This document shows, piece by piece, positions 6,528-7,742 of a stretch of DNA of 7,742 nt. This DNA comes from an uncultured Prevotellaceae bacterium. Its GTDB lineage: Bacteria; Bacteroidota; Bacteroidia; Bacteroidales; Bacteroidaceae. The translations under genes were made by a program, and so were the position numbers. Location of the stretch: the NCBI GenBank assembly GCA_947176655.1, contig CAMWRK010000097.1, positions 1 through 7,742 of the forward strand, in the 5' to 3' direction. Under the pieces are notes generated by a model. The model had not been told where the DNA came from. It saw nothing but the letters and a program-made list of their open reading frames with translations, and did not search any database. Each line of letters begins with the position of its first letter. The stretch's first letter is position 1.

Positions 6528-6535
6528 CAAATATA
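6528..6535 (-). promoter_or_regulatory. Probable -7 element of the kinase-nhaA-anSME operon
   Basis: On the minus strand TATATTTG matches the TAnnTTTG consensus. The nearest TTTG upstream (6550-6553) is only 14 bp away instead of 19-21, so the -33 element is weak or absent. A start near 6521 would give a leader of about 98 nt. The 182-bp region 6424-6605 otherwise contains only the foldable leader, and I see no clear terminator after the gene ending at 6606. Confidence 0.5.
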
Positions 6536-6605
6536 TTAATTTCCTGTGACAAATACGGGGGCTGCATTGGGTAATAAATGTTAAAGACGCTCATTTCTCC
6601 CGATA

Positions 6606-7742
6606 TTAGTTGATATGCCCACACTGCGGCGTTCCGTCCTGTGCCCATCCCTCTGCCCTCACCTGTAGCAGACCGGCCTTGGAGTTGTTGTACAGTGTCA
6701 CACGCGCCCGCCCGTTTTCGTCAAGTCTGACACAAGGATTCCAATACAGTGTGCGGCGGTAGTCGGCCTTGGGCAAAGGCTGTGAAGAATAGTCCGGGGA
6801 ATAGAATTCATCCGGAACCGAAAAGCCGCGCATCTTCCATCGCCTGTTCTTCTGATAGGAACGTTCCCCGCCGTTTTCTATCAACCGCAGGTCAACGGTA
6901 ACGCCAGGAAGTTCATCGTATTCGTCGAGAAGGGCATTGCGCGGTGAGAAGTCGGTATACACGACCACCTTACTCAGATTCCACAGATAGTTGTATTTAT
7001 CCAGCTGTGCATCCGACATATTGCTGACAAACTCCGGAATGCTTTGTGGCATGTCCGTCTTACGGCGGTTTCTTTCCGTATCAGAGTGCTCCGTATAGGT
7101 CTTGCCGTCAAAACGCATGCCCAACCGATAGTAACGGTTATCGCCCATATCGCCTATGTATGTTCTCGCCACATCACGGATAAAACGCGATGCGCCCATA
7201 AAATAGCCCGGTGCGAAACCGGCATCGCAAGTTGCATTGAAAGCCTCATAGGCATCTACGACAAAAGCCGGTTTCCAGCGTCCGAATCTTCTGCGGATAT
7301 TTCCTCGTGCCACCACGACAACATCTGACAAATGCCGCACATCTACGTCTGTGCCGCCTGTACGCGGTGTTTCCTCCGGTATGGGAGCCAAGTGTGACTG
7401 GTAATAGTCATACGGTTTCGTGAACCGGGGATAGGGCATATCCAGCTTGACATAAAATTCGGGAAAGTCAGCCTCGTCACGCTGCGTGCGCCCGCTCTGT
7501 GTCCACACGGGAGGCTGTCCCTTCTTCCATTTTGCAGTATCGCTGGCGGCAAGGAAAAAAAAGAACTCGTAGTAGTATCTGGGGAAATCCAAGGAGAATG
7601 TACCGGTGCTGCGCATATCTCCCGACACGCCCTCGCTGCCGGGCTGGGAAAACTCGGCATGTACTGCAACAGGATGTTTCAGCCTGTTCTCTTTCTTATT
7701 GAAGAGGTCGCGCGCATCGTCAACACAGTCTTCCCTGTCCCT
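6606..7742 (-). CDS. C-terminal part of a large MG2/plug-type surface protein (5' end outside window)
   Basis: The frame is open from the right edge to TAA at 6606-6608, giving 378 residues without a native start. A GTG at 7626-7628 lies inside the frame and is not the start. The protein is rich in Tyr, Arg and Phe and has no membrane helix in the visible part. Recognisable stretches are GTFSLDFPRYYYEFFFFLAA (a beta-rich segment), a linker containing YDYYQSHLAPIPEE, LSDVVVVARGN followed by KPAFVVDAYEAFNATCDAG (plug-domain-like), and the ending RRTLYWNPCVRLDENGRARV-TLYNNSKAGLLQVRAEG (hyphen marks my break). That ending is typical of large Bacteroidota envelope proteins combining an MG2 or carboxypeptidase-regulatory-like domain with a TonB-receptor plug-like domain. 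I give that family from memory, and no substrate can be read. Other carboxypeptidase-regulatory-like domain proteins are the alternative. An 8-T tract encodes part of FFFF. Confidence 0.65.
   Translation of the reverse strand, partial: RDREDCVDDARDLFNKKENRLKHPVAVHAEFSQPGSEGVSGDMRSTGTFSLDFPRYYYEFFFFLAASDTAKWKKGQPPVWTQSGRTQRDEADFPEFYVKLDMPYPRFTKPYDYYQSHLAPIPEETPRTGGTDVDVRHLSDVVVVARGNIRRRFGRWKPAFVVDAYEAFNATCDAGFAPGYFMGASRFIRDVARTYIGDMGDNRYYRLGMRFDGKTYTEHSDTERNRRKTDMPQSIPEFVSNMSDAQLDKYNYLWNLSKVVVYTDFSPRNALLDEYDELPGVTVDLRLIENGGERSYQKNRRWKMRGFSVPDEFYSPDYSSQPLPKADYRRTLYWNPCVRLDENGRARVTLYNNSKAGLLQVRAEGWAQDGTPQCGHIN

Noticed and set aside
6550..6553. TTTG as the -33 partner of the TATATTTG box
   Set aside because: The spacer is 14 bp, too short for the 19-21 bp expected of Bacteroidota promoters, so only the -7 element is annotated.
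7626..7628. GTG as the start of the rightmost gene
   Set aside because: The same frame continues open with protein-like sequence to the window edge, so the true start lies outside.
1..7742. CRISPR array, insertion sequence, phage or defence system
   Set aside because: I saw no spaced direct repeats, transposase or integrase motifs, terminal repeats or defence-gene domains on either strand.

Overview
The window looks like a core chromosomal segment of a member of the Bacteroidota, most likely Bacteroidales. Two promoters match the Bacteroides-type consensus (TTTG, about 19-20 bp, TAnnTTTG). Start codons lack clear Shine-Dalgarno sequences. The protein set also fits: a PorW/SprE-like TPR lipoprotein, an anaerobic sulfatase-maturating enzyme, an NhaA with an enlarged cytoplasmic loop, and a large surface-type protein of the MG2/plug kind. 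Base composition is moderately GC-rich. I cannot name genus or species.

All seven protein genes lie on the minus strand; the only plus-strand gene is a tRNA. From the left: (1) positions 1-768, the N-terminal 256 codons of a TPR lipoprotein resembling PorW/SprE; (2) 804-1121, a 105-aa unknown protein; (3) 1118-2392, aroA (EPSP synthase). These three form one apparent operon reading leftwards from a promoter at about 2428-2458, with an ATGA stop/start overlap between aroA and the small gene. (4) 2516-2588, tRNA-Pro(GGG) on the plus strand, whose promoter is interleaved with that of aroA. (5) An 18-bp perfect hairpin at 2593-2633 separates the tRNA from the convergent operon to its right. (6) 2632-3846, anSME-type radical SAM enzyme; (7) 3872-5281, nhaA; (8) 5317-6423, an N-acetylhexosamine-1-kinase-like phosphotransferase. 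These three are 25-35 bp apart and probably cotranscribed from the 182-bp intergenic region 6424-6605, which contains a GC-rich foldable leader. (9) 6606 to the right edge, the C-terminal 378 residues of a large surface-type protein whose start lies outside the window.

The left operon combines aromatic amino-acid biosynthesis with an envelope lipoprotein. In the right operon, sulfatase activation and phosphorylation of free N-acetylhexosamines could both serve breakdown of sulfated host glycans, although no sulfatase or glycosidase is visible here. I found no mobile element, CRISPR array, phage gene or clearly new system. The most unusual structures are the interleaved divergent promoters, the shared hairpin overlapping a stop codon, an A-C mismatch in the tRNA anticodon stem, and the structured leader of the kinase operon.
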